Assembly (NCBI RefSeq): GCF_018918265.1
Contig: NZ_JAHLQC010000006.1
Location: 142,212 to 206,211 of the forward strand
DNA length: 64,000 nucleotides
From: Falcatimonas sp. MSJ-15
Lineage (GTDB): Bacteria; Bacillota; Clostridia; Lachnospirales; Lachnospiraceae
Direction of reading: 5' to 3'
Position 1 is the first letter of the stretch, and the number at the start of each line of letters is the position of its first letter. A program made the position numbers and the translations under genes. The notes beneath the pieces are model-generated. The model ran no database searches. It saw only the letters and a list, made by a program, of their open reading frames with translations, and was not told the origin of the DNA. Of this stretch, positions 17,224 to 26,932 are shown piece by piece.

Positions 17224-20007
17224 ATGAAAAATAAAAAGAAAATTTTAAAAGCAACAGTCATAATAACATTTACAATGTCGATGTTATTATGTTTATTTTT
17301 TATGCGTGGCAGTGCCAAGGTTAGTGCAAAAGATGAAGAACATGCTAAGAATATTCTATATATAAGTTCATATTCGTATGATTGGGGAACAGTCCCATTA
17401 CAGATGCAGGGCGTAGATGAAGTGCTGTCTGAATGTTATAGTATAATATATGAATTTATGGACACGAAGAGAGTCTCATACGATGTTGCATCAATAGAAT
17501 TAAGCAACAAACTTAGAAATATGAGAAAAAATGGTTATGTATATGATGCAGTTATTGTAGGTGATGATGATGCACTTCATTTTATAGATGAATATAAAGA
17601 TGAATTCTTTAAAAATATTCCAGTATCATATCTTGGAATTAATGATATAGAATTTGCTGAGAGAATGGCATCTGACAGTAAGATTACAGGAGTTGTAGAA
17701 GTTCTTCCGTATGAAGCTAATATTAATCTTATAAGATCTATTTTTCCTGAAGTTGATACAATTGTAGGAATTGTAGATTCAACTAATACTGGAATAGGCG
17801 AAAAAGGACAGTTTATCGAGGCATCAAAAAAATATCCACAATATACATTTGAAGAACTCAACGTTTCTGATTATGATAAAGATACAGTAAAAGAAAAATT
17901 ATCAGAATATGGTAATAATACAGTAATATTCTATCTTATTATGTCATCTGACAAAGATGGCAATGTATATACATTAGATGAGAGAGAAGAGATATTTAAG
18001 AATTATTGTAATGTTCCAATATTCAGAATGAATCAGTGCGGAATAACAGACAGTGTATTTGGTGGTATGGTAGTATCACATTATGTATCAGGGAAACTTG
18101 CAGCAGGGATAATCAAATCAACATTGTCAGGATCTGATATAGAAAGCAGAACTAGGATTATGAGTACACCATGTGAGTATATATTCAATTACAAGATGAT
18201 GGAAAAATATGGGATATCTGAAGTTATGCTACCACAAGACAGTACAATACTTAATAGAGAATCGTTGATAAGCGGACGTGAATTAAAGATAATACTTCCA
18301 TTTATAATACTAAGTATAGTATTTGCAGTTCTATTTGTGCTTATATTACTCAAAGAAGTTAAAAATAAGCAAAGACTTAATGAATCAATAAGAATAGAAC
18401 AGGAGTCAAAAGAGAAAACACAGATGCTTGAAAAAGATATAAATGTATTTAGAAATATTGTATATTTTACTGTAAAACAGGAATTTAGTAAGGTAATACT
18501 TATAGATGTTAATACAAGAGAAGGTTTTATGTATTTTGAATATGGAAAATATAGTAACAGAAAATATCTTCATGATTATGAAGAAGCTTTTTTGGTTGGA
18601 ATAGATTCCGTTGTAGAAGAAGACAGAGAACGTTATAAGAAAGATATAAAACTTGAGAATATAAAAAAACAGATTGTTGATAATGACGGTAAATATATCA
18701 TGGAATTTCGAAGAATATCAGATGGAAATGTACTGTGGTATGAATATGAATTTACATATTTTGATGAAGATAAGAATACAATACTTCTCCTCAAACGTAA
18801 CATAGATGATTTTATGGTTCGTGAAGTTGAGAATAAAAACAGGCTAGAGAATGCACTTATGAATGCACAGAATAGAAATAATGAGAAACAAAAGTATATG
18901 TCAAGCTTGTCACATGAGATAAGAACACCGGTTAATGGAGTAAAAGGACTGCTTGAGATTATAAAAGATGAACCGGACAAAGTTGAAAAATATATAGACA
19001 AAGCTATTATGGCAACGAATAACCTTATTGCACTCATTAATGATTTTCTTGATTATTCAAAGATTGAGAGTGGTAATATGGAATTACAAAAAGAAATGAC
19101 ACATTTTGATGAACTTGAAGAATATATTAAGACGGTAATTGAACCACTTACAGCAAAAAAACATCAGACACTTGAATGTAATCATTATAATAGAATCTAT
19201 GAATGTGTTGTATGTGATGATAAAAAACTTAAACAGATACTTCTTAATATACTTTCAAATGCAGTGAAATATACACCTGAGAATGGAAAGATAATCTTTA
19301 ATATTGAGGAGAGAAGTTTAGAAAAAGATAATCTTGTAGAAGTGAGTTTTCAGGTTATTGATAATGGTATAGGTATGAGCGAAGAATTTTTGGCACATGC
19401 CTTTGAACCATTCAAACAGGAACATCAGGGCAAATCAGATAGTACAGGACTTGGACTTGCGATAACTAAGAAACTTGTAGATCTTATGAATGGCAAGATA
19501 AAGATAGACAGCAAACAAGAAGAAGGAACAAAAGTTACAATACTTATGATATTTAATGGAATTACAGATATTAGATTTGTTGAAAAGAAGAGGTTAGAAG
19601 AGAAGAAAGCAAATAATATAAGATTTAAGAATATGACAGTTCTTGTGGCAGAAGATAATGATATTAATATGGAGATAGCTGAGAATATGTTTGCCAAACT
19701 TGGCATGAGAGTTGTCAAAGCATCAGATGGAAGTGAGGCTGTTGAGAAATTTAAACAAAATGAAGATATAGATCTTATTGTTATGGATGTGCTTATGCCA
19801 GTGATAGATGGAATAACAGCATCTAAGATAATCAGGCAGACAGAACGAGGAAAGAATATTGTGATAATAATGATGACAGCTAATTCATACATAGAAGATG
19901 AAGAAGGAATTGAAGAAGCAGCTATTAATTATCATATAACTAAACCATTTGAGAGAAGAGAAGTGGTAGACATTCTTGTAAAAGAGTTTTATAATAAGAT
20001 AGTTTAA
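17224..20007 (+). CDS. Hybrid sensor histidine kinase/response regulator with ABC-type substrate-binding sensor
   Basis: 927 aa. An N-terminal transmembrane helix (about 8-28) is followed by an extracytoplasmic ABC substrate-binding-like domain (about 40-330; YISSYSYDWGTVPLQMQGVD, VPIFRMNQCGITDSVFGG), a second helix (about 355-378), a PAS-like linker, HisKA with SSLSHEIRTPVNGVKG (phospho-acceptor His564), HATPase (DNGIGMSEEF, STGLGLAITKKLVDLMNGK) and a C-terminal receiver (VAEDNDINMEIAENM, phospho-acceptor Asp855 in VMDVLMP, Lys in ITKPF). No separate output regulator is adjacent, so signalling must leave through another protein. A GGAGGTGGG ribosome site precedes ATG. The ligand is unknown. 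Confidence 0.93.
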   Translation: MKNKKKILKATVIITFTMSMLLCLFFMRGSAKVSAKDEEHAKNILYISSYSYDWGTVPLQMQGVDEVLSECYSIIYEFMDTKRVSYDVASIELSNKLRNMRKNGYVYDAVIVGDDDALHFIDEYKDEFFKNIPVSYLGINDIEFAERMASDSKITGVVEVLPYEANINLIRSIFPEVDTIVGIVDSTNTGIGEKGQFIEASKKYPQYTFEELNVSDYDKDTVKEKLSEYGNNTVIFYLIMSSDKDGNVYTLDEREEIFKNYCNVPIFRMNQCGITDSVFGGMVVSHYVSGKLAAGIIKSTLSGSDIESRTRIMSTPCEYIFNYKMMEKYGISEVMLPQDSTILNRESLISGRELKIILPFIILSIVFAVLFVLILLKEVKNKQRLNESIRIEQESKEKTQMLEKDINVFRNIVYFTVKQEFSKVILIDVNTREGFMYFEYGKYSNRKYLHDYEEAFLVGIDSVVEEDRERYKKDIKLENIKKQIVDNDGKYIMEFRRISDGNVLWYEYEFTYFDEDKNTILLLKRNIDDFMVREVENKNRLENALMNAQNRNNEKQKYMSSLSHEIRTPVNGVKGLLEIIKDEPDKVEKYIDKAIMATNNLIALINDFLDYSKIESGNMELQKEMTHFDELEEYIKTVIEPLTAKKHQTLECNHYNRIYECVVCDDKKLKQILLNILSNAVKYTPENGKIIFNIEERSLEKDNLVEVSFQVIDNGIGMSEEFLAHAFEPFKQEHQGKSDSTGLGLAITKKLVDLMNGKIKIDSKQEEGTKVTILMIFNGITDIRFVEKKRLEEKKANNIRFKNMTVLVAEDNDINMEIAENMFAKLGMRVVKASDGSEAVEKFKQNEDIDLIVMDVLMPVIDGITASKIIRQTERGKNIVIIMMTANSYIEDEEGIEEAAINYHITKPFERREVVDILVKEFYNKIV

Positions 20008-20060
20008 ATTTTACAAATGTAAAATTGAGTTTTATATGAGAAAAAAGGAGTAAGACGAAA

Positions 20061-21230
20061 GTGAAGATAAGAGTTCCTGATTATTATAAAGATTTTAAAT
20101 GTATAGCAGATAAATGTGAAGATACATGCTGTGCCGGATGGGAAGTTGATGTTGATGATGATTCCTATGAATATTATAAGACTGTAACAGGTCCATTTGG
20201 TGATAGAATCAAGTCTGTAATGGTACCACCTACAGAAGAAGAGGAAGCATGTTTTACACTTAATAATGGAAGATGTCCATTCCTTAACGATAATAACTTA
20301 TGTGATCTGTATACTGAACTTGGAGAAGATAAATTATGTGATACATGTACTAATTATCCAAGATTTATAGAAGAATATGGAAGTCTTAGAGAGATAGGAA
20401 TTGCACTTTCATGTAAGACTGCCGGTGAGCTTATATTAAAGTCAGATAAAAAAGTTACGTTTGAACTTACAGAAAATGATGAGATGGTAAGTACATATAA
20501 TGATATAGATCCTGAACTATATATGATGTTAATGGCATCAAGAAAGACAGCATTTGACATAGCACAGAATAGAGATTTTGATATTGTAATGAGATACTGT
20601 CTTGTACTTGAATATGCTAAAGATATCCAGGAGATGATAGACAAAGGTACTTTATCAAAGATAATGAATATTAAGAATAATTATAGCAATGAAGAATATC
20701 TTAGAGAGAGAACTAAGACATTTAATATTTTACATAATGAGGAATATACAAGATATTCATATATATATGAATATTTAAAAATATTTGACGATTTTGAGAT
20801 AATTAACAAATCATGGACTGATATGGTTAATCATGAAAAAGAATATATGTATGAACAATCTTCAAATGAAGAATATAAGTCAAGATATAACAGATTTGAA
20901 CAATATTATCATGAAAAAGAATATGAGTATGAGCAGCTTTTAGTATATTTTATATTCAGATATTATCTGAAGGCTGTTAATGATGATGATGTATTCTCGA
21001 AAGTTAAGATGGCAGTAGTGAGCTTTCTTATTATAAAGGATCTTGATGTGCTAAGATTCTGTGACAATGAAGGAAGTCTTTCTTTTGAAGAGCAGGTTGA
21101 TATAATGCATATTTATTCAAGAGAGATAGAACATTCTTATGAGAATTTTGAAAAGTTATCACTTATGCTATCTGAAGATGAGAGATTCTCATATCATGTT
21201 CTTATAAGTCTTCTTATAGACAGTTTGTAG
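20061..21230 (+). CDS. FliB family protein (flagellin lysine-N-methylase-like, Cys cluster)
   Basis: 389 aa starting with GTG 20061 behind AAAAAAGGAG. The N-terminal half carries the FliB/YkgJ cysteine cluster: DFKCIADKCEDTCCAGWEVD, CPFLNDNNLCDLYTELG, LCDTCTNYPRF and the later LSCKTAGELIL. These probably bind an iron-sulfur or zinc centre. FliB methylates flagellin lysines in Salmonella, but many clostridial relatives occur where flagellin genes are absent and their substrate is unknown; no flagellar gene is in this window. A hairpin terminator follows. Confidence 0.85.
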   Translation: MKIRVPDYYKDFKCIADKCEDTCCAGWEVDVDDDSYEYYKTVTGPFGDRIKSVMVPPTEEEEACFTLNNGRCPFLNDNNLCDLYTELGEDKLCDTCTNYPRFIEEYGSLREIGIALSCKTAGELILKSDKKVTFELTENDEMVSTYNDIDPELYMMLMASRKTAFDIAQNRDFDIVMRYCLVLEYAKDIQEMIDKGTLSKIMNIKNNYSNEEYLRERTKTFNILHNEEYTRYSYIYEYLKIFDDFEIINKSWTDMVNHEKEYMYEQSSNEEYKSRYNRFEQYYHEKEYEYEQLLVYFIFRYYLKAVNDDDVFSKVKMAVVSFLIIKDLDVLRFCDNEGSLSFEEQVDIMHIYSREIEHSYENFEKLSLMLSEDERFSYHVLISLLIDSL

Positions 21231-21296
21231 TTTATAAGGAAATAAAATGGTCTATTAGGTAGTACTGATATTATATAAAATAATATAATATTTTAG

Positions 21297-21341
21297 TAGA
21301 CAGCATTTAGCATATATATGATAAGGTGCTGTCTATAATTT
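21297..21341 (+). terminator. Probable terminator after the FliB-like gene
   Basis: TAGACAGCA 21297-21305 pairs with TGCTGTCTA 21327-21335 and is followed by TAATTT, a weak T-tract. Confidence 0.6.
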
Positions 21342-21451
21342 GTGACTAAAAGTTTGTCAAATGAACACACTCTTTTCATATTTTGAACGTCTAAATTTCA
21401 CATATTTGCCATAATATGGACATAGACGCAGATATGAAAGGAGTTTTTATT

Positions 21452-22435
21452 TTGATTGAAATTAATCATCTTGTTAAAAAATATGGCAATCATGTTGCTG
21501 TAAATGATTTATCACTCAAGGTTGAAGATGGAAAAATCTATGGATTTTTAGGACCTAATGGTGCAGGTAAATCAACAACTATGAATATTATAACTGGTTA
21601 TCTTGCCGCTACAAGTGGTGAAGTAAAAGTTAATGGTTATGATGTACTTAAGAATCCTGAAGAAGCGAAGAAGAGTATAGGTTATCTCCCTGAATTGCCA
21701 CCGGTATATATGGATATGACAGTTATGGAGTATCTGAAATTTGTTGCTGAACTTAAGAAGATACCTAAAAAAGATACAAAAGCACATATTGATGAGATAA
21801 TTGATATGACAAAACTTAATGATGTATCAGGCAGAATGATACGTAATCTGTCAAAAGGTTACAGACAGAGAGTTGGGCTTGCACAGGCACTTATCGGATA
21901 TCCGGATGTAATTATTCTTGATGAACCAACAGTAGGCCTTGATCCAAAGCAGATTATCGAAATACGAGAACTTATTAAAAGTCTTAAGAAAAAACATACA
22001 GTAATATTAAGTTCACATATTATGCAGGAGATTAATGCTGTATGTGATTATGTATTTATTATATCAAAAGGAAAACTCGTAGCTTCTGATAACATTGAAA
22101 ATATAGGAAACTATGCTTCTCAAAAAGGTGTTATAGAAGCGGTTATAAAGGGTGAAGAGACTGATATTAATATGGCACTACAAGGCATAGATGCTATTAC
22201 GTCAAGCAATATGGAAAAGACTGATGATGGAATGTGGAAAGTTGTTATTAATACCAGTGGCGACAGAGATATAAGAGAAGAACTGTTCTATGCATTAAGT
22301 GAGAGAAAGCTTCCGATTATGTACCTTAATAAGAAAGAAAGTTCACTTGAGGAGATCTTCCTTGAACTTACAGAGAGTCAGAATGACGAAAAAGAGAGTA
22401 ATAAGGAGGAAGAAGAGAATGTCAGCAATTTATAA
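21452..22435 (+). CDS. ABC transporter ATP-binding protein (GldA-like)
   Basis: 327-aa nucleotide-binding subunit: Walker A GFLGPNGAGKSTTMNII, Q-loop region LPELPPVYMDMTV, signature LSKGYRQRVGLAQALIG, Walker B VIILDEPTVGLDP and switch His in LSSHIMQE, plus a C-terminal extension. I choose TTG 21452 because AAAGGAG (21437-21443) lies 8 nt upstream and translation then begins LIEINHLVKKYG, the usual family start; the ATG at 21416 has no ribosome site. The next gene, encoding the permease, overlaps its end. The pair belongs to the family including Gld gliding-motility ABC systems, but in Firmicutes its role is unknown. Confidence 0.92.
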   Translation: MIEINHLVKKYGNHVAVNDLSLKVEDGKIYGFLGPNGAGKSTTMNIITGYLAATSGEVKVNGYDVLKNPEEAKKSIGYLPELPPVYMDMTVMEYLKFVAELKKIPKKDTKAHIDEIIDMTKLNDVSGRMIRNLSKGYRQRVGLAQALIGYPDVIILDEPTVGLDPKQIIEIRELIKSLKKKHTVILSSHIMQEINAVCDYVFIISKGKLVASDNIENIGNYASQKGVIEAVIKGEETDINMALQGIDAITSSNMEKTDDGMWKVVINTSGDRDIREELFYALSERKLPIMYLNKKESSLEEIFLELTESQNDEKESNKEEEENVSNL

Positions 22436-24542
22436 AAAAGAACTAAAATCTTATTTTAACACAGGTATTGGCTGGCTGTTCCTCGCAGCAACACTTTGCC
22501 TTGTAGGACTTTATTTTACAATATATTGTCTGTTATATGGATATCCATATATATCGTATGCATTGACTAGTGTATCATTTTTGTATTTTATAACAATACC
22601 TGTACTTACAATGAAGATTCTTGCAGAAGAGCGAAAACAAAAGACTGACCAGCTTATTCTTACAGCACCGGTATCAATTGGTAAGATAGTACTTGGTAAA
22701 TATCTTGCGATGTTATCAATTCTTGCAATAGCAATGGTAGTTATATGTATTTATCCACTTGTATTATCAAGATTTGGAACAGTACCAATGCTTCAGTCGT
22801 ATGTTGCGATACTTGGATATTTTGCACTTGGTGCAGTATCAATAGCTATTGGTATGTTTATCTCATCTATAACAGAGAGCCAGGTAATAGCAGCAGTATT
22901 ATCATTTGGTGTGTTATTCCTTGGATATATGATGAAGAATATATGTAGTCTTATATCTGCTAATGGTAATTTTATAACTAAGATATTAGGCGTATTTGAC
23001 CTTGATTCACCACTTGAGAATTTTCTTAATGGTATCTTTGATGTGTCAAGTCTTGTATATTATGTAACGCTTATATTACTTTTTATCTTTCTTACATGTC
23101 AAAGCATTGAGAAAAGAAGATGGAGTGTATCATCAAAGAGTTTAAAAACAGGTGCATATAGTGTAGGTCTTATAATCATAGGAATTGTAGCAACAGTTCT
23201 TGTCAATCTTGTTATCAAGGAAGTACCTATTGAATATACACAGTTTGATATAACATCACAGAAATTATATTCACTTACAAGTGATACTAAGAATTATATA
23301 AAAGGACTTACAAAAGATGTTAATATATATGTAATATCATCAAAAGATGAGCAGGATGATGCCATTAATAAGAGTCTTGAGAGGTATGCTGATATGTCAT
23401 CACATATAAATGTTGAATACAAAGATCCAACAGTATATCCAACATTTTACAAAGAATATTCATCATCAATGACTAAGAAGAGTATAGTTGTTGTATGTGG
23501 TGAAAAATCAAAAGTTATAAATTATAGTGATATGTATGAGTATAGTGTTGATTATACAACATATACACAGACAACAACAGGATATGACGGTGAAGGAAGA
23601 CTTACAAGTGCAATATCTTATGTAACAACAGATGATATGCCTGTTATATATCAGGTAAAAGGACATGATGAAGTCGAACTTGAAGATACATTTACAGATG
23701 CAGCAGAGAAACTAAATATGGAAGTTAAGTCTCTTAATCTTATGGAGAATGATGCAGTTCCAGAAGATGCTGAATGTATTACAATACTTGCACCATCATC
23801 AGATTTTTCAGAAGATGATGCTAATAAAGTTATAGATTATATTAACGGTGGTGGAAAAGTTATACTGTCAACAGCTTATACAGATAAGGAATTACCTAAT
23901 TTTGATAAGATACTTAGCACACTTGGTATAACTAATACTTATGCAATGATTGCCGAAGGAAACTCATCTAACTATTATCAGTCACCTTTCTTTACATTAC
24001 CAACAGTACAGTCAAGTGACTATACATCAGCAGTAAGCAGTAGTAAATATATCTTTTCACCATATTCAGTAGCACTTACATTTGATACAGATAATACAGA
24101 TTACACATATACTAAACTGCTTGAGACATCGGATGCTGCTTATGCTAAGAAGAATGTATCACAGATGACAGATTATACAAAAACAGATAGTGATATAACA
24201 GGACCATTCACAGAAGGTATGCTTGTTGAAAAAACTATTTCAGGTTCAGAGGACACTAAAGCAACAGTAGCAGTGTTCGCATCATCATATCTCTTTACAT
24301 CAAGTGCAGATAGTATGGTATCAGGTAATAACTTAAGTCTGTTCTCAGGACTTCTTGGAAAACTTGTCAATACAGACGATAACGCAGCAGCATTTACAAT
24401 TCCTGTTAAGAAATATACTCTTGCACAGATGACAATACCTTCAAAGAGCGTTGTAATAATTGGTGCACTTGTAACTGTTATAATACCGCTTGCTCTGCTA
24501 ATTACAGGTCTTGTAATATGGCTTAAGAGGAGGAGAAGATAA
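22419..24542 (+). CDS. GldF-GldG type fusion: ABC-2 permease plus auxiliary (GldG) domain
   Basis: 707 aa. Residues 1-235 are an ABC-2 permease with six hydrophobic helices (MSAIYKKELKSYFNTGIGWL, then MKILAEERKQKTDQLILTAP). The next part is a transmembrane helix (about 255-275) and an extracytoplasmic ABC_transp_aux/GldG region (EYTQFDITSQKLYSLTSDTK; about 280-660), then a last helix (about 675-700). In Flavobacteria these halves are separate proteins GldF and GldG; here they are joined. Start ATG 22419 follows AAGGAGG and overlaps the ATPase gene by 17 nt. Its TAA overlaps the next ATG. It probably extrudes or organises a cell-surface component. Confidence 0.88.
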   Translation: MSAIYKKELKSYFNTGIGWLFLAATLCLVGLYFTIYCLLYGYPYISYALTSVSFLYFITIPVLTMKILAEERKQKTDQLILTAPVSIGKIVLGKYLAMLSILAIAMVVICIYPLVLSRFGTVPMLQSYVAILGYFALGAVSIAIGMFISSITESQVIAAVLSFGVLFLGYMMKNICSLISANGNFITKILGVFDLDSPLENFLNGIFDVSSLVYYVTLILLFIFLTCQSIEKRRWSVSSKSLKTGAYSVGLIIIGIVATVLVNLVIKEVPIEYTQFDITSQKLYSLTSDTKNYIKGLTKDVNIYVISSKDEQDDAINKSLERYADMSSHINVEYKDPTVYPTFYKEYSSSMTKKSIVVVCGEKSKVINYSDMYEYSVDYTTYTQTTTGYDGEGRLTSAISYVTTDDMPVIYQVKGHDEVELEDTFTDAAEKLNMEVKSLNLMENDAVPEDAECITILAPSSDFSEDDANKVIDYINGGGKVILSTAYTDKELPNFDKILSTLGITNTYAMIAEGNSSNYYQSPFFTLPTVQSSDYTSAVSSSKYIFSPYSVALTFDTDNTDYTYTKLLETSDAAYAKKNVSQMTDYTKTDSDITGPFTEGMLVEKTISGSEDTKATVAVFASSYLFTSSADSMVSGNNLSLFSGLLGKLVNTDDNAAAFTIPVKKYTLAQMTIPSKSVVIIGALVTVIIPLALLITGLVIWLKRRRR

Positions 24543-25141
24543 TGGAAAAGAAACAGAAACATCTGATTATAGGGATAATATGCCTGGTTGTTCTTGTTAT
24601 TATGTATTTTGGCGTAAAAGTTCTTGCAGATAAGAAACAGGCAAAAGATGAAGCCGAAAGTGAAGCAGATAAGATATATGTGACAGATTATGAAGTAAGT
24701 GATGTAAAAAAAGTATCATATACATGTAATGGTGAAGAGATAGAACTTGTAAAAGATAATGATACATGGTCAAGTGCATCAGATGCATCACTTAATCTTA
24801 GCACATCAGATATAGAAGCATTTCTTGAGACTTTTAATCATCTTGAAGCAAAAAGCAGATTAGATGGTGAAAAAGATAATGAAGAATATGAGATGAGTAC
24901 ACCTACAAATGTACTTACAGTAACTCTTTTAGATGATACAGTTTACACTTATACTATTGGTGGATATAATAGTGTATCATCAATCTATTATATGACACTT
25001 AATGATAGTGATGATGTGTATGCAATAAGTTCTGTAGCAGTTCAGAAACTTGACAAGACACTTGATGATTTTGTTGAGGAGACGACACAGGAAGAGACTA
25101 CAACAGAGGAGACAACAATGGAAGAGACTACAGCAGAATAG
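24542..25141 (+). CDS. DUF4340-like exported protein of the ABC operon
   Basis: 199 aa with one N-terminal signal-anchor helix and an extracytoplasmic part (residues about 45-175) with the DUF4340-type pattern YTCNGEEIELVKDNDTWS. DUF4340 proteins commonly follow GldG-type genes and are often longer. The tail is a Thr/Glu repeat (EETTTEETTMEETTAE). The underlying 15-nt DNA repeat continues past the TAG stop: two further copies carry in-frame TAGs, so the tail looks shortened by stop-containing repeat units. ATG overlaps the previous TAA by one base. Confidence 0.75.
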   Translation: MEKKQKHLIIGIICLVVLVIMYFGVKVLADKKQAKDEAESEADKIYVTDYEVSDVKKVSYTCNGEEIELVKDNDTWSSASDASLNLSTSDIEAFLETFNHLEAKSRLDGEKDNEEYEMSTPTNVLTVTLLDDTVYTYTIGGYNSVSSIYYMTLNDSDDVYAISSVAVQKLDKTLDDFVEETTQEETTTEETTMEETTAE

Positions 25142-25166
25142 ACTACAGTAGAATAGACTACAGTAG

Positions 25167-25243
25167 AAAAGACAACTAATTGCCTGCTTGGTATTATTAT
25201 CAATTAATAAATACCAGACAGGCATTTAGTTGTCTTCTTTTGA
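25167..25243 (+). terminator. Strong terminator of the ABC operon
   Basis: A long stem: AAAAGACAACTAA with TTAGTTGTCTTCTTTT, plus inner TGCCTG/CAGGCA and GGTATT/AATACC. Confidence 0.85.
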
Positions 25244-25380
25244 ATAGAATAAAAATATCTATATTATAGATAATCAAAATTAGTATATGTATGTTAAATT
25301 AAGCATTGTTATGAATTAGTGGCAAATTCCATAGGCAAGTCTACATATTATCTTCTTATGCATCCTGGGATATATGTCTT

Positions 25381-26442
25381 TCATAATTCGTGAATACGCA
25401 GTCCTATGATACGATTGCTTATCGTAGTTGCAAGTCTTTCGTGAGCTGCACGTCCTGGATGTTCTCTTGAACCAAAATCATCTTCACTTATTGGTTCGAT
25501 AGGAAGGTAGTATACTTTTTTATCATTAGTTTCTCTGATATAGTCAGCAATACCATCACTTATAACAGATTCAAGTGAATCATCTAATATACCATATGCC
25601 CATAGTATAGAAGCATTAGGCTGATTTTTTCTTACCATTGCAATAAAATCACTTACAGCATGAGTAAGATTGTTAATTCGTTCCATATCAAAACTACCAT
25701 TCATTGCGGTAAAATCGTTAGTGCCAAGATTAATTACTACATAATCAGCAGGGAATGATGAAAAATCATATTTTTCCTGGCTACCATTTTGGACATTGCG
25801 TTCATCAGTTAATGGTGGACATACATATTCATATATTGCAGGAACTCGATTATCAGTTATATTATCCCATGATGACATAACACCCCAGCCACTTTGTGAG
25901 ATTATATTAAAGTCTGCATCAAGCATATCTGCAGTCAGTTTGGCATAATTGCCATCGATATCAAAATACATAGGAAGCCATTCCATATCTTCTTTTGCAC
26001 CACAAAGTCCTTCGCCTGAAGTGATGCTGTCACCTATAAATTCTATTTTAAATACAGCTTCATTAATAGGAAGAAATTCACCATCTGAATCAAAACCTGT
26101 GATTGCGAGATAATTAACAGGATCACAACCAAAAGCCTGTGTTGCTTTAAGAATTTTTACATTTTTAATACTAGAAGAATCCATGCCTCTGAATATACAG
26201 ATTCTTTCATGGCAGTTATCAATCATTCTACGCTGGATAAGAGCGTTATTAATATATATACATATATAGTTTTCATTAGTAGAAAAACTACTATCAAATT
26301 CAACATAAAGTTCGCTGCCTTTAACATTAAGTTCAACACCACTTCCGGTATAAAATAGCGGATAACAATGTGTTATGGCAGATTTGCCGGCGTTTCTGCC
26401 AAGTAGTTTAATGTGTTCAATTTCGTCAAATAAGTATTTCAT
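25381..26442 (-). CDS. SGNH/GDSL carbohydrate esterase, CE2-like
   Basis: 353 aa without signal peptide, so probably cytoplasmic. An N-terminal jelly-roll-like region (residues about 15-125) precedes an SGNH hydrolase domain: EFIGDSITSGEGL with nucleophile Ser, ISQSGWGVMSS, INLGTNDFT, and catalytic His in REHPGRAAHERLA. This two-domain layout is that of CE2 acetyl esterases that deacetylate xylo-, manno- or gluco-oligosaccharides. ATG 26442 is used because GGAGGATAT precedes it; the 10-residue upstream extension is unsupported. It is transcribed alone on the minus strand. Exact substrate unknown. Confidence 0.85.
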   Translation of the reverse strand: MKYLFDEIEHIKLLGRNAGKSAITHCYPLFYTGSGVELNVKGSELYVEFDSSFSTNENYICIYINNALIQRRMIDNCHERICIFRGMDSSSIKNVKILKATQAFGCDPVNYLAITGFDSDGEFLPINEAVFKIEFIGDSITSGEGLCGAKEDMEWLPMYFDIDGNYAKLTADMLDADFNIISQSGWGVMSSWDNITDNRVPAIYEYVCPPLTDERNVQNGSQEKYDFSSFPADYVVINLGTNDFTAMNGSFDMERINNLTHAVSDFIAMVRKNQPNASILWAYGILDDSLESVISDGIADYIRETNDKKVYYLPIEPISEDDFGSREHPGRAAHERLATTISNRIIGLRIHEL

Positions 26443-26932
26443 ATATATCCTCCACCAAAACTGTGATGACACATATAATCCAGTTAGTGTATTTGAGTAA
26501 AGAAGAAGTTATATATACTTCTTCATATAAATATTGAATGAAGTAAATTATAATAGTTAGGAAACTCTATCTTAAAATAGAGTGTTTTTAACGGCTTTTT
26601 TTACATTCATTTTGTGTCATCAAAAATTATTACAGTACTTAGAATAGCAGATAAATAGTAATCTGCAAAGACCTAAATTAAAAAAATAGTTTTTTGATAT
26701 AAAAAAATATATAGGAAACTCGAGGACCAGATACGTTACTGTTATGTAGTATCTAAAGACATATATATGTGTATAAAAATATAAAATAAGCAGAAAATAT
26801 TAATATGTTTTAGCATATATTCGATTAATAAGTAGATGCAAAATTTACAATGTTTGTGAAACTGATAGTCACAGATCAGTTTTTAGAAGTTCCCAAATAT
26901 AAAAGTGTAAATTAATATGGAGGTAATATAGT
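26443..26932. other. Gene-free region before rubrerythrin, with two hairpins
   Basis: About 490 nt with no supported ORF. A terminator-like hairpin AACTCTAT...ATAGAGTGTTTTT lies at 26562-26589. AACTGAT/ATCAGTT followed by TTT at 26859-26883 lies about 50 nt before the rubrerythrin start and could act as an attenuator. Near 26728-26754, AGATAC/GTATCT forms a further small hairpin. Nothing resembles a known riboswitch. Confidence 0.4.
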
